A stretch of 64,000 nucleotides of DNA, taken from NCBI GenBank assembly GCA_026986575.1, contig JALSOH010000004.1, positions 1-64,000 of the forward strand. Reading direction: 5' to 3'. The notes below the pieces were generated by a model that did not search any database, was not told where the DNA came from, and saw only the letters and a list, made by a program, of their open reading frames with translations. Below, in pieces: positions 50,601 through 59,247 of the stretch. The translations under genes were made by a program, and so were the position numbers. Numbering within the stretch: the first letter of the stretch is position 1; every line of letters starts with the position of its first letter. This DNA comes from Thermoproteota archaeon (lineage in GTDB: Archaea; Korarchaeota; Korarchaeia; Korarchaeales; Korarchaeaceae).

Positions 50601-50831
50601 ATGAGTAGGGAGCTCCCGATATCGCATCTTAGGAAGGCCCATGGCGCCGAGATAACCGTCAGACTGAAGAACGGAAGTGAGATAAGAGGTAAGCTGCTGG
50701 TTTACGATGAGATGATGAACTTGGTCCTAGATTCAGCTAGGGAACTAGATCCCGACACGAAAGAAGTGAGGAGGAGTATGGGCACCCTCTTCATAAGGGG
50801 AAACAACGTACTCTTCATAACACTGGAGTGA
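50601..50831 (+). CDS. Sm-like (LSm) RNA-binding protein
   Basis: A 76-residue archaeal LSm protein. Sm1 is GAEITVRLKNGSEIRGKLLVYDEMMN (residues 15-40, in two parts here), ending in the RNA-binding MN pair, and Sm2 is MGTLFIRGNNVLFITLE with the RG motif. It forms a heptameric ring that binds U-rich RNA. It is monocistronic; the L37e gene that often follows it in other archaea is missing. Its stop codon is inside an inverted repeat shared with the convergent glmS. Confidence 0.93.
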   Translation: MSRELPISHLRKAHGAEITVRLKNGSEIRGKLLVYDEMMNLVLDSARELDPDTKEVRRSMGTLFIRGNNVLFITLE

Positions 50832-50843
50832 TTTTTCACTCCA
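50824..50843. terminator. Inverted repeat joining the LSm and glmS stop codons
   Basis: TGGAGTGA-TTTT-TCACTCCA is a perfect eight-base inverted repeat with a TTTT loop. Each arm contains the TGA stop of one gene. The hairpin can form in either transcript and could protect or end both. Confidence 0.45.
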
Positions 50844-52623
50844 CAGTCACACTTTTAGCTAGGTTTCTGGGTTTGTCCGGATCTCTTCCAAGGATTACTG
50901 CTGTGTGGTATGCTATTAGCTGTAGTGGAACCGTGTAGATCAGTGGGGAGATGAGTTCATCCCAGGCATCCGTTTCCAAGCTCGCATCAGCCGGGATCTC
51001 CATACCTCTGGGCTGTATAGTTATGGTGAATGCTCCCCTAGATCTCACCTCCATGATATTGTATATCGTCTTCTTTCGGAGCTCCTCATTCACCGGAACC
51101 AGCATAATGGCAGGTGTGCCCTCCTCTATTAGGGCGAGCGGTCCGTGCTTGTACTCGCCAGCAGGATAGCCCTCAGCGTGTATGTAACTTATCTCCTTGA
51201 GCTTGAGCGCTCCCTCCAATGCTGTTGGGTAGTTTATTCCCCTCCCCAAGAAGAACACATGCTCCTTGTCCTTGAGGAGATCACTCATCTTCTTGGAGAA
51301 CTCATCCAGAGAATCCATAGAACCCCTCAGTAGCTCCGATACCTCGGTAAGTTCCCTAGAAATTCCGCTTCTGCCGCTAATGAGGGAAGAGACGACGTAA
51401 AGGACAGCTACCTGGGCGGAGAAGGTCTTAGTTGCCGCGACCCCAATCTCTGGGCCCGCTTGTATGAAGATGGACTCGTCGGAAATCCTAGTGAGCGTGC
51501 TTCCCGGGACATTCACTATGGAAACCACCTTGGAGCCCTTCGACTTCGCTATTCTAACGGCCTCTAGCACGTCTGCGGTTTCACCCGATTGGCTGATGGC
51601 TAGAACGATGTCTCCCTGCCTCAGGTGGGAGGACCATTCCGGGAACTCTGAGGCCACTATGATCTCGGACCTGACGCCAGCTAGCTTAGATAAGAGGTAC
51701 TTTCCGATCAGACCAGCATGATAGGAGGTCCCAGCAGCGACTATCGTGAGAGAGCCATCCCTAAGCAGGGAGTTCAGCCTCTCGGAGAACCTCGTATAGT
51801 AATCAATGCTCTCCGCAATCTTCCTGAGGATGTGAGGCTGCTCATGTATCTCCTTAAGCATGAAGTGATCGAACGCTCCCTTGTCCAGCAACTGAGGCGT
51901 CCATTCCACCTCTTCGGTCTCCTTATGGACCTTCTCCAGACTATCTCCATTCAACCTCCAGATCTCTACCTCAGAGGGGGTGAGTAGGGCTATCTCCCCG
52001 TCATCCATAAAGATGAACCTATTCGTCAGGTGGAGCAGTGCGGCCACATCCGATGCGCAGTAATTCCCATCCTCCCCTAGGCCTATAACCAATGGACTCT
52101 TGTTCCTAGCTAGAAAGAGGGCTCTCTCGCCCGATATGATGGATACTATGGCGTAGCTTCCCTTCAACTTTTTAATGGCCTTCACGAATGCTGAGAGGGG
52201 TTTGTCGCCCGACTTGAGGTTCCCCTCCACCAAGTGGGCCACGACCTCTGTATCTGTCTCGGAATGGAGCACATGCCCCTTGGCTATCAGCTCCCTCCTC
52301 ATACCCTCAAAATCGTCGAGAGTCCCGTTGTGAACAACGGCCACCTCCCCATTACAGGAGAGGTGAGGGTGGGCGTTCTCGGGGCTCACTCCGCCGTGGG
52401 TGGCCCATCTAGTATGACCTATCCCTACGTATCCGTCTCTTATCTTCGCGTCTCCTACTACCGCTTCTATCGTGCCCACACCCTTAACTACCTCTATGTC
52501 CCCATCGGACATCACTGCTATCCCGGCTGAGTCATATCCTCTGTATTCCAGCTTTTTTAGGGATCTTATTAAGTCTCTGGCCACTCCCAAGCGTCTCCTT
52601 ACTATGCCCACTATTCCGCACAC
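50836..52623 (-). CDS. glmS: Glucosamine-6-phosphate synthase (GlmS)
   Basis: A 595-residue enzyme that makes glucosamine-6-phosphate from fructose-6-phosphate and glutamine, for sugar-nucleotide and surface glycan synthesis. The N-terminal nucleophile Cys2 (CGIVGIV), GHTRWATHGGVS and HNGTLDDF form the glutaminase domain; two SIS domains follow (AAGTSYHAGLIGKYLLSKLA; FLGRGINYPTALEGALKLKE). The last residues are AKSVTVE. It starts at GTG after GAGGTG and lies 12 bases after the coiled-coil surface-protein gene, so the two are likely cotranscribed. Confidence 0.96.
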   Translation of the reverse strand: MCGIVGIVRRRLGVARDLIRSLKKLEYRGYDSAGIAVMSDGDIEVVKGVGTIEAVVGDAKIRDGYVGIGHTRWATHGGVSPENAHPHLSCNGEVAVVHNGTLDDFEGMRRELIAKGHVLHSETDTEVVAHLVEGNLKSGDKPLSAFVKAIKKLKGSYAIVSIISGERALFLARNKSPLVIGLGEDGNYCASDVAALLHLTNRFIFMDDGEIALLTPSEVEIWRLNGDSLEKVHKETEEVEWTPQLLDKGAFDHFMLKEIHEQPHILRKIAESIDYYTRFSERLNSLLRDGSLTIVAAGTSYHAGLIGKYLLSKLAGVRSEIIVASEFPEWSSHLRQGDIVLAISQSGETADVLEAVRIAKSKGSKVVSIVNVPGSTLTRISDESIFIQAGPEIGVAATKTFSAQVAVLYVVSSLISGRSGISRELTEVSELLRGSMDSLDEFSKKMSDLLKDKEHVFFLGRGINYPTALEGALKLKEISYIHAEGYPAGEYKHGPLALIEEGTPAIMLVPVNEELRKKTIYNIMEVRSRGAFTITIQPRGMEIPADASLETDAWDELISPLIYTVPLQLIAYHTAVILGRDPDKPRNLAKSVTVE

Positions 52624-52635
52624 TTCAGAAGCACC

Positions 52636-53964
52636 TCATTCCTTCATCAGCTGTGACTTCCACTTCCTCAAGATAATGGTTGCACCTGAAATCATCGCAA
52701 CGAATATCAACGATACGGTCACGCCCGACAGGAGCCTTGCCTCCTCAGCAGCCTCCTCCCTAATGACCCTTATTCTCTCCCTCAAGGCGGATATCTCCCG
52801 CGACACGTTCGAGTATAAGTCCGGCGCGCTAGTCAGGTTCAGTCCGTCCGCACGGGAAGTTAAGTTGGCGAGAAGGCCTTTCATGGCTTTGTACTCCGTC
52901 TGATTTATGTTCCTCACCTCCTCTATCTCTTCCATGGCTCTGCCAATCATCTCGATTATCTTGTCCTTGTACGTCAGAAGAAGTTCCTCCTCCAGGCGCT
53001 CTATTGTGACAGATGACTGGTTGAGGAGCATCTTGACCCTGAGGATGTCCGCATAGGATATGTTCTCTCGATCTAGGAGGACCTCCGCCTCTCTGATTTT
53101 GGAGTCGATGATGGAGATGTTTATCAGCACATCCTCTGGTATGGGAAGTCCGGCCTCCACGGACCTCTCGTAAGCGCTCTGAAGTAGTCTCCTTTTGTCC
53201 TTTACCTCCTTCAGCGTTGCCCTTAGCTCCTCCTTGTTGTATCCCGAGATCACTCTCACGGTCCTCTTGACATTGACCTCGAAGCTCCTGTCGGTGCAGC
53301 CTATTCCGTAGCATAGGCTCACTATGAGGGTGTGATTCCCCTCACCCTCTACCGGTAGAGATAGACCTACCTCACCGGACGTGCCGTTGAGCTCTCTCTC
53401 CATGGTGAGCCTGCCATCTAAGTACACGGAAATCGTCGGACGGTAGTCCCGAGGGATTCCCTCCACTTCGTAGCTCACTTGGATTGAGAGTGGTTGACCC
53501 ACGGTAATCTCTCTGGATTGCGGGATGACCACTAGGGTAGCGTTTATGCGTGGTTTAATCACCATAACGGACGAAGCGTTGCCCTCCACCAGCTTGAGGC
53601 CTACTTCTCCCTTCTTGAAGAACCTGACCACGGGCCTCACGAAGTTAGGGCCCTCCAAGGAGTTCCTATCCACATCAACTATTATGGGAACTATTACTGT
53701 GGTGTTCGGCCTGAGCTCCCTCAAACCCAAGTTCCTCGTGAAAGCTCCCCAAGGGGTGATCAGCTTCACATAATCGATGAGGATCATTCCATCCATGTTC
53801 ATCACCGATACATTCACGGTGCAGGGGTATCCTGCTACGCAGGGATCCCTAGGTTCAACTGTGACGCTCAAATCGGCCTCCTGAGATTGAGCTAGTATTG
53901 TTGCCATGAAGCTCACAATTAGAAGCGTCGTCATGATGTAAAGGACGGCGGGGGCTGCTTTCAT
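52636..53964 (-). CDS. Secreted coiled-coil protein with C-terminal membrane anchor
   Basis: A 442-residue surface protein. Signal peptide about 1-26 (MKAAPAVLYIMTTLLIVSF), then two Ig-like modules (about 30-240) with CVAGYPC and CYGIGC Cys pairs, then a long helical section (245-410) of Glu/Arg-rich heptads (LRATLKEVKDKRRLLQSAY; ERLEEELLLTYKDKIIEMIG), and a membrane helix (about 415-435). N-glycosylation sequons are frequent. It is leaderless from a TATA element shared with the divergent DUF460 gene. It is cotranscribed with glmS. Function unknown; a cell-surface stalk is plausible. Confidence 0.72.
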   Translation of the reverse strand: MKAAPAVLYIMTTLLIVSFMATILAQSQEADLSVTVEPRDPCVAGYPCTVNVSVMNMDGMILIDYVKLITPWGAFTRNLGLRELRPNTTVIVPIIVDVDRNSLEGPNFVRPVVRFFKKGEVGLKLVEGNASSVMVIKPRINATLVVIPQSREITVGQPLSIQVSYEVEGIPRDYRPTISVYLDGRLTMERELNGTSGEVGLSLPVEGEGNHTLIVSLCYGIGCTDRSFEVNVKRTVRVISGYNKEELRATLKEVKDKRRLLQSAYERSVEAGLPIPEDVLINISIIDSKIREAEVLLDRENISYADILRVKMLLNQSSVTIERLEEELLLTYKDKIIEMIGRAMEEIEEVRNINQTEYKAMKGLLANLTSRADGLNLTSAPDLYSNVSREISALRERIRVIREEAAEEARLLSGVTVSLIFVAMISGATIILRKWKSQLMKE

Positions 53965-53984
53965 CAGCCCTTAGGGGGAGCTAA

Positions 53985-53995
53985 GCTTTATTAAC
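53985..53995. promoter_or_regulatory. Shared TATA element between the coiled-coil and DUF460 genes
   Basis: GCTTTATTAAC is centred about 26 bases before the minus-strand ATG 53964 and about 30 bases before the plus-strand ATG 54020. It is the only candidate in the 55-base gap. Confidence 0.5.
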
Positions 53996-54019
53996 CTAGT
54001 CGCATCAGGGTCATATCGA

Positions 54020-56053
54020 ATGGACGATTTGGTGATAGCTGGAATAGACATAAGATCCGGTTCACCTAGATCAAAGAAGAGGCCTACTTACTCAGTGTCC
54101 ATAGTAAGGGGGGAGAATGTCCTCTTTGAGTCCGAGGAGGTTACCCTAGATGAGGTCTTCTCCCTGATGAGGAGATATGGTGTCAAGATACTCGCTACGG
54201 ACAACGTTTACGAGCTTGCGGAGGACATGAAGGGGCTCAGGCTCGTCATGGAGAAGATGTCCCCGGGTAGCAAGCTCATCCAGGTCACCGGATCTCCTCA
54301 CGGGATAAGATCCCTCTCATCGATAGCAAAGGAGGCTGGTCTTCCGTCTCCCTCCCACAGGGATCCGCTCGGTACCGCTAGGATAGTTGCCAGGTTGGCG
54401 CAGAGAGGGGTGGGAATAGAGGTCATCGCAATGTATCCAGAGACTAGGGTACTCATAACGAAGAACAGGAGTATAAGGCAGGGAGGTTCGGGAAGCGACA
54501 GATGGAGGAGGTCTATAGAGGCCAGCATACTAAGTGAGGCCAATAAGATAGCCACGGAGCTCGATGCCGCAAATCTCGATTACGACCTGTATGTGGAGAG
54601 AGCTTCTGGGGGTCTGAGGAGGGCGGAGTTCATAATCTACGCAGGAATAGAAGATGTCCGGAGGATAGTGAAGGAGAGCAGTGAGTGGACGCCTTTGAGG
54701 GTGGTGGTGCGCCAGTCTTGGAGAAGTAAAATAAAGTTCCCCTCTAGTCGTCTCTCTCCTCTACCCAGATCTAGACCCATAATAGTCGGCATAGATCCGG
54801 GCATGTCCGTTGGTCTCGCTGTTATCGACCTGAACGGCAACTTATTGGCCTTAAGGACTATGAGAAGAGCGTCGAGATCCGAAATAGTTGAGGAGATACT
54901 TAATTATGGCTATCCGGTTATAATAGCGACAGATGTGAATCCTCCTCCCAAGAGCGTCGTGAGGATAGCTAGTATGTTCGACTCCAAGTTGATGGTGGCG
55001 AAGTACGACATGAAGGCCGACGAGAAAAAGAGGATAGTGGCCGACTACGAGGAACTCAAGGGTATTAGGGTAGAGAGCTCCCATGAGAGGGACTCTCTGG
55101 CTGCCGCTCTCAAGGTCTACTACAGAGTGAAGAATCTAGCCTCTAAGGCGAGGTTAAGGGCCAAGGAGGAGGGACTATCCAGCGAGATCGATCGCATCCT
55201 GACTAAGGTGCTCAAGGGAACTCCTATATCGGTGGCTATAGATGAAATATTAGCTGAAAGGGAAGAGGAGAGAGAAGTAAGGGAGCTTACCTACGCCGAG
55301 CTGAAGAAGGAGCTCAGGAGGCTCAATAAATACGTGAGGAGCCTTAACGAGAGGATTGGAGAGTTGAAAAGGGAGCTCGAGAAGAAGGACGCGTTGTTGA
55401 TGGAGAAGGAGAGGGAGATAAACGAATTGAGGAGGAAGATAGAGGATCTTGAGGACAGGAGATCCAGGGAGTTGGAGATAGATAGGAGGATCTCCATTAG
55501 AGATGCGAGAATAAAGGAACTCGAGCAGGAACTGGAGAGGGAGAGATGGAGGAATGAGCTCCTCAAGTCCCAGATGAGGCAGCTCGTCAGCTCCCCTAAG
55601 GTGGTTAATGGTGTCAAATTGACCGTTTTACCATCCCTTTCCAAGGAGAGAATCGACGAGCTCGGGAATAAGGCCTCCGAAGGTGTACTGCTGGCTCTCG
55701 ACGCCACCGGAGCCAGTACCAGCATCCTAAGGAGGTTGAAGGAGATTGGTATCAAGGCCGTCCTCTACCGCGGTAGTCCTCCGCCAAAGGAGTTCATAGA
55801 GAGAGCGGGGTTCGAGGGCATCACAGTAGCACCACTGGATCAGTTCAAGATCTCTTGGAAGGGACTGGATCCGGTCCTTCCATCAGAAGAGGCACTCAGA
55901 TTACTGTCTACTGTGAGTACACAACAAGAATCAAAGGAAATCGATCGCAGGAGTGAGTTAGATGTTCTAAACATAATAAGGGACTACAGGATGGCTCTGC
56001 TCAGGGCGGTGAACGGCGGAGAGGAATCGACAGAGGAGGCTAACCTAGAGTAA
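54020..56053 (+). CDS. DUF460 (COG2433) RNase-H-fold protein with coiled coil
   Basis: A 677-residue archaeal protein of unproved function. The N-terminal domain (about 1-230) begins LVIAGIDIRSGS; a second RNase-H-like core (about 255-390) begins RPIIVGIDPGMSVGLAVIDL, with later acidic DVNPPPKSV and SHERDSLAAALKVYY, resembling YqgF/RuvC-type nucleases. A Lys/Glu coiled coil covers about 425-545, and a C-terminal domain (about 565-640) has LLALDATGASTSILRRLKE. A Holliday-junction or RNA nuclease role is predicted in the family, not demonstrated here. It is leaderless; S30e follows 42 bases downstream. Confidence 0.85.
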   Translation: MDDLVIAGIDIRSGSPRSKKRPTYSVSIVRGENVLFESEEVTLDEVFSLMRRYGVKILATDNVYELAEDMKGLRLVMEKMSPGSKLIQVTGSPHGIRSLSSIAKEAGLPSPSHRDPLGTARIVARLAQRGVGIEVIAMYPETRVLITKNRSIRQGGSGSDRWRRSIEASILSEANKIATELDAANLDYDLYVERASGGLRRAEFIIYAGIEDVRRIVKESSEWTPLRVVVRQSWRSKIKFPSSRLSPLPRSRPIIVGIDPGMSVGLAVIDLNGNLLALRTMRRASRSEIVEEILNYGYPVIIATDVNPPPKSVVRIASMFDSKLMVAKYDMKADEKKRIVADYEELKGIRVESSHERDSLAAALKVYYRVKNLASKARLRAKEEGLSSEIDRILTKVLKGTPISVAIDEILAEREEEREVRELTYAELKKELRRLNKYVRSLNERIGELKRELEKKDALLMEKEREINELRRKIEDLEDRRSRELEIDRRISIRDARIKELEQELERERWRNELLKSQMRQLVSSPKVVNGVKLTVLPSLSKERIDELGNKASEGVLLALDATGASTSILRRLKEIGIKAVLYRGSPPPKEFIERAGFEGITVAPLDQFKISWKGLDPVLPSEEALRLLSTVSTQQESKEIDRRSELDVLNIIRDYRMALLRAVNGGEESTEEANLE

Positions 56054-56095
56054 GGTATATTAATCGGGCGGATCATATCACACCGGTGGTAAAAT

Positions 56096-56263
56096 ATGCC
56101 GAGAGGTACGCACGGTGCATTGAATAAGGCTGGGAAGGTTAGGTCCCTCACCCCGAAGGTTGAGGCTAGGCCTAGGAGGAGTCCTGTCCCTAGGGTGAGG
56201 ATGAAGAGCATCTACCGCAAGAGGTTCATACTCGGAAGGAAGCCCGGACAGCACCCTATATAA
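56096..56263 (+). CDS. rps30e: Ribosomal protein S30e
   Basis: A 55-residue basic small-subunit protein: MPRGTHGALNKAGKVRSLTP, then KVEARPRRSPVPRVRMKSIY and RKRFILGRKPGQHPI. It is the archaeal form, not fused to a ubiquitin-like domain as in eukaryotes. S30e is found in TACK archaea and eukaryotes and not in Euryarchaeota, which helps place this genome. GGTGGT lies six bases before the ATG; GGTATATTAATC (56054-56065) is a possible TATA box. Confidence 0.93.
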   Translation: MPRGTHGALNKAGKVRSLTPKVEARPRRSPVPRVRMKSIYRKRFILGRKPGQHPI

Positions 56264-56269
56264 GAGAGA

Positions 56270-56275
56270 TTTTTT
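56270..56275 (+). terminator. T6 run after S30e
   Basis: TTTTTT begins six bases after the S30e stop codon. A small AGGAC-CTCA-GTCCT inverted repeat (56276-56289) follows; it comes after rather than before the T run, so it is not a classic intrinsic terminator. Confidence 0.45.
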
Positions 56276-56307
56276 AGGACCTCAGTCCTACTTCGAAGGG
56301 AGATAGC

Positions 56308-57447
56308 TTGCGAGCATTCTTGGCCCTCCAGCCCTATGGAATCCTACTGCTTGATCACAAGGGCAAGGTTCTGAAGTCTTGGGGATTTCCCAAGGATCCC
56401 GAGAAGATCGCTAGCATACTCACTAACGAGGGCTTGTTAGAAGAGCCCCTCAGGAAACTGCTCGCCGGTTTGAAAGCTGATGAGCTTTTAGTAGACGATC
56501 AGATACTGAAGGACCTATTGGATAGAGAGGGCATTAAATCGATACTCTCGCCAGCCGAGGAGGTCTTCCTCCAGCTGAGAAGGACGCCTCACCGCTACGC
56601 CTCCCAGATATGGGGAGGGGTGAAGCAGAGGGAGTACTTCAGGATGCTCAATGAAATAGGAATAGAGCTTACGAGGATCAGGATAAAGAAACAGCTGAGC
56701 TCTCTGGATCAGCAGGTCATAAAGGCCATAGACTACATCGATCACGCTAACAAGGCATTGAATGTACTAGCCCCGGCCATCAGAGAGTGGTACTCCATTC
56801 ACTTTCCAGAGCTGAATGATTTAGTGGAGGACCATCCGCTGTTCATGAGGGTTGTTTCCCTACAGCCTGACAGAAGAAAAATGACCTTGGAAATACTGAA
56901 GGAGGCTGGGTTAAGCGATGCCAAGGCTAGGCATGTTATGGAGGCCGCGAGCAATTCGATAGGGGCTGATTTCGATGAGAGAGACTTGGGAATATTGAGA
57001 AAAGTCGCTGAGAATTGGATGTCCCTTTATGAATCTAGAAAGATGGTAGAGGCCTTCATAGAGGACCTCATGAAACGCGCCGCCCCCAATCTCTCAGCGG
57101 TCGTTCATCCGCTTGTGGGGGCCAGACTCATAGCCGTAGCTGGGGGCCTAAGCAGGCTTGCAAGCTTACCAGCCAGTTCGATCCAGATATTGGGTGCCCA
57201 TAAGGCCATCTTCATGCACTTGGTGAAGGGAGCCAAGCCCCCGAAGCATGGCATACTCTTCCAAGCCAAGGAGGTGAGGACCGCACCTAAGAAGCTGAGG
57301 GGGAAGGTCGCAAGACTGCTGGCAACCAAGATAGCCATAGCCGCTAGAGTGGATGCCTTTGGGGATGGCAGGTATATAGGAGACGAGCTAAGGAATGAGA
57401 TAGACGAGAAGTTGAGGGAGATCTTGGGCGGGGGTGGTAGGAAATGA
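56308..57447 (+). CDS. nop5: Nop5 (Nop56/58) C/D RNP core protein
   Basis: A 379-residue scaffold of box C/D 2'-O-methylation particles. The N-terminal domain (about 1-115) that binds fibrillarin precedes a coiled coil (about 120-230, DQQVIKAIDYIDHANKALNV) and the Nop domain (about 235-355, PNLSAVVHPLVGARLIAVAGG, SSIQILGAHKAIFMHLVKG), which binds L7Ae and RNA. There is no eukaryote-like KKE/D tail. It starts at TTG after GGGAG and overlaps the fibrillarin gene by four bases (ATGA). Confidence 0.95.
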   Translation: MRAFLALQPYGILLLDHKGKVLKSWGFPKDPEKIASILTNEGLLEEPLRKLLAGLKADELLVDDQILKDLLDREGIKSILSPAEEVFLQLRRTPHRYASQIWGGVKQREYFRMLNEIGIELTRIRIKKQLSSLDQQVIKAIDYIDHANKALNVLAPAIREWYSIHFPELNDLVEDHPLFMRVVSLQPDRRKMTLEILKEAGLSDAKARHVMEAASNSIGADFDERDLGILRKVAENWMSLYESRKMVEAFIEDLMKRAAPNLSAVVHPLVGARLIAVAGGLSRLASLPASSIQILGAHKAIFMHLVKGAKPPKHGILFQAKEVRTAPKKLRGKVARLLATKIAIAARVDAFGDGRYIGDELRNEIDEKLREILGGGGRK

Positions 57448-58127
57448 GGATTAAGGAGGACCAGAAGTTCCGCAACCTGTTTTGGATAGTGGATGGTAAG
57501 AAGCAGCTGGCCACCAAGAGCATAGCCCCGGGTCACAGGGTCTACGATGAGATTGTGAGGCAGATAAAGAGAGAGGAGTACAGGATATGGAATCCCTACA
57601 GGTCAAAGCTAGCGGCAGCTATATACAAGGGCTTGAAGAACTTTCCGTTCAGGAGGGGGACCAAGGTCCTGTACTTGGGCATCGCATCGGGAACGACTGC
57701 CTCTCATGTGAGCGACGTGATTGAGGATGATGGGATCATATTCGGTGTGGAGATAGCTCATAGGGTTCTCAGGGACCTTTTGGGAGTGGCTAAAGTGAGG
57801 AGGAACATCGTACCAATCATGGAAAGTGCTAGAAGGCCTCAAAGTTACTCTTGGATCGTCTCCGAGGTGGATGTGGTGTATGAGGATGTAGCGCAGCCAG
57901 ATCAGGCTAGCATACTCGTGAAGAACGCGGATATCTTCCTAAGGAAGGGTGGTGTGGCTATGATAGCCGTCAAAGCCAGCAGCATAGATGTGACCCTCCC
58001 GCCCAAGAAGGTCTATAGGCTGGTCGAGAAGGAGGTCACCTCCACTGGGAGATATAAGTTGCTGGAGACCGTTGATCTCTCTCCCTACGACCCCAAGCAT
58101 GCGATGATGGTCTTCAGGAAGCTGTGA
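57444..58127 (+). CDS. flpA: Fibrillarin, C/D RNP 2'-O-methyltransferase
   Basis: A 227-residue S-adenosylmethionine-dependent methyltransferase that modifies rRNA and tRNA guided by box C/D RNAs. The SAM site is KVLYLGIASGTTASHVSDVI and GVEIAHRVLRDLL; YEDVAQPDQASILVKNADIF and MIAVKASSID continue the fold. The catalytic tetrad-type Lys/Asp positions appear present. It is coupled to nop5. The last 14 bases overlap the convergent trm1. Confidence 0.96.
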   Translation: MRIKEDQKFRNLFWIVDGKKQLATKSIAPGHRVYDEIVRQIKREEYRIWNPYRSKLAAAIYKGLKNFPFRRGTKVLYLGIASGTTASHVSDVIEDDGIIFGVEIAHRVLRDLLGVAKVRRNIVPIMESARRPQSYSWIVSEVDVVYEDVAQPDQASILVKNADIFLRKGGVAMIAVKASSIDVTLPPKKVYRLVEKEVTSTGRYKLLETVDLSPYDPKHAMMVFRKL

Positions 58128-59247
58128 TCTCCTTAACTATTTCCTCAATCTCAGCCCTGCCCGCTGTCGTCTTTACTCCAAGAGGTTCTAAGTGTGTCCT
58201 AGCAGCGAAGTATCCTCTTTCCCTCAAGGTGGCGATAACATCGCTCACCTTGGGCATTTTAACGTGTAAGCTCGAGCAGATGTCGTCGAGCATGTAGTAG
58301 AAGGGAGGACCTCCGGACTCCTCCCTCAGGGCGTTCAGGAGGCGTTCAACTTCCTCATTGATCGGTGTCACCCCATCCAAGAATTGAGTATCCGTGATCT
58401 CATCCAGCCACAGGGGACCTAACAGTTCCCCGCATTTAGCATCGGGCAGATCTACCCCCTTATGGATCACGTGCTCCCCATCGCAGGTCTCCACCCAGCC
58501 CAGAGATTCCCTGAGCTGGCGGCTGGAGGCCGAAGGCCCCCTATCGATGGAGAAGAACACCCTGACGTAATGCTCCCTCCCGTAGGAGAGCAGGGGTCTG
58601 GCGATTAGGTCGAGCCTAGCCGCTACTCTGACGGTGAAGGAGATCAAAGCGCGTATCCCGAACTCCTTGTGAAAGGGGAGCTTCCTCCCCCACACCCCGT
58701 AGTACCTGAACAGCTTGTCCGGGTAGATGCCGAACAGGGGCGGGGTGTCCGTGGCCGTGACTCCCAACAGGCCACCCCTCCTGACGGCCCTCAGGAAGGA
58801 ATCCATGTAGGGAGCTGGGGAACCGAAAGGGTCTAGATCCAAATAATGGGGTCTATTTCCCTCCCACGCGAGCTTCTCAGCTTCCAGCCTGGCGTCTGAG
58901 CAGGTCGCCCTGATCCTCACCCCGTTGAGCCTCGCATTCAGCTTTATCACATGGACTGCCAAGCAGTTGGAGTCGTTGGCCAGCACTTCATCGATGCCTC
59001 CCTCAACTGCCAGTCTGAGGGCCCTGACTCCCGACGCTGCCATGAGATCGGCGGCGCTCTTCATGTTCAAGGACCTGACGATTGAGATGGTGACGTCCCT
59101 GTTCAGTTTCATTCGCGGGTTGTAAAACACTGGCGCCTTCGTGTAGGACAGGCCCATCCTCTCCAAGTACTCCAAGTCAGTGGAGTAGAAGGTCACGCTT
59201 CCCTCCCTATATAGCTTGAGCGGTATGCTGAGCGAGGGTTCCATCAT
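58114..59247 (-). CDS. trm1: tRNA (guanine26-N2)-dimethyltransferase Trm1
   Basis: A 377-residue methyltransferase that makes m2,2G26 in tRNA. The SAM-binding segment AADLMAASGVRALRLAVEGG (about 65-84), DLDPFGSPAPYMDSF (about 138-152) and LGVTATDTPPLFG are diagnostic. The C-terminal domain (about 250-377) includes a Cys patch (CDGEH; AKCGELLG). The frame is open 68 codons further upstream, but that part lies antisense to the THEP1 gene. Start at ATG 59247 (an ATG follows at 59244), 23 bases from a TATA box. The 5' ends of trm1 and THEP1 overlap. Confidence 0.92.
   Translation of the reverse strand: MMEPSLSIPLKLYREGSVTFYSTDLEYLERMGLSYTKAPVFYNPRMKLNRDVTISIVRSLNMKSAADLMAASGVRALRLAVEGGIDEVLANDSNCLAVHVIKLNARLNGVRIRATCSDARLEAEKLAWEGNRPHYLDLDPFGSPAPYMDSFLRAVRRGGLLGVTATDTPPLFGIYPDKLFRYYGVWGRKLPFHKEFGIRALISFTVRVAARLDLIARPLLSYGREHYVRVFFSIDRGPSASSRQLRESLGWVETCDGEHVIHKGVDLPDAKCGELLGPLWLDEITDTQFLDGVTPINEEVERLLNALREESGGPPFYYMLDDICSSLHVKMPKVSDVIATLRERGYFAARTHLEPLGVKTTAGRAEIEEIVKEITAS
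59208..59214 (+). promoter_or_regulatory. TATA box of the THEP1 gene, inside trm1
   Basis: CCTATATAGC lies about 35 bases before ATG 59246 and inside the first codons of the oppositely directed trm1. Confidence 0.45.
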
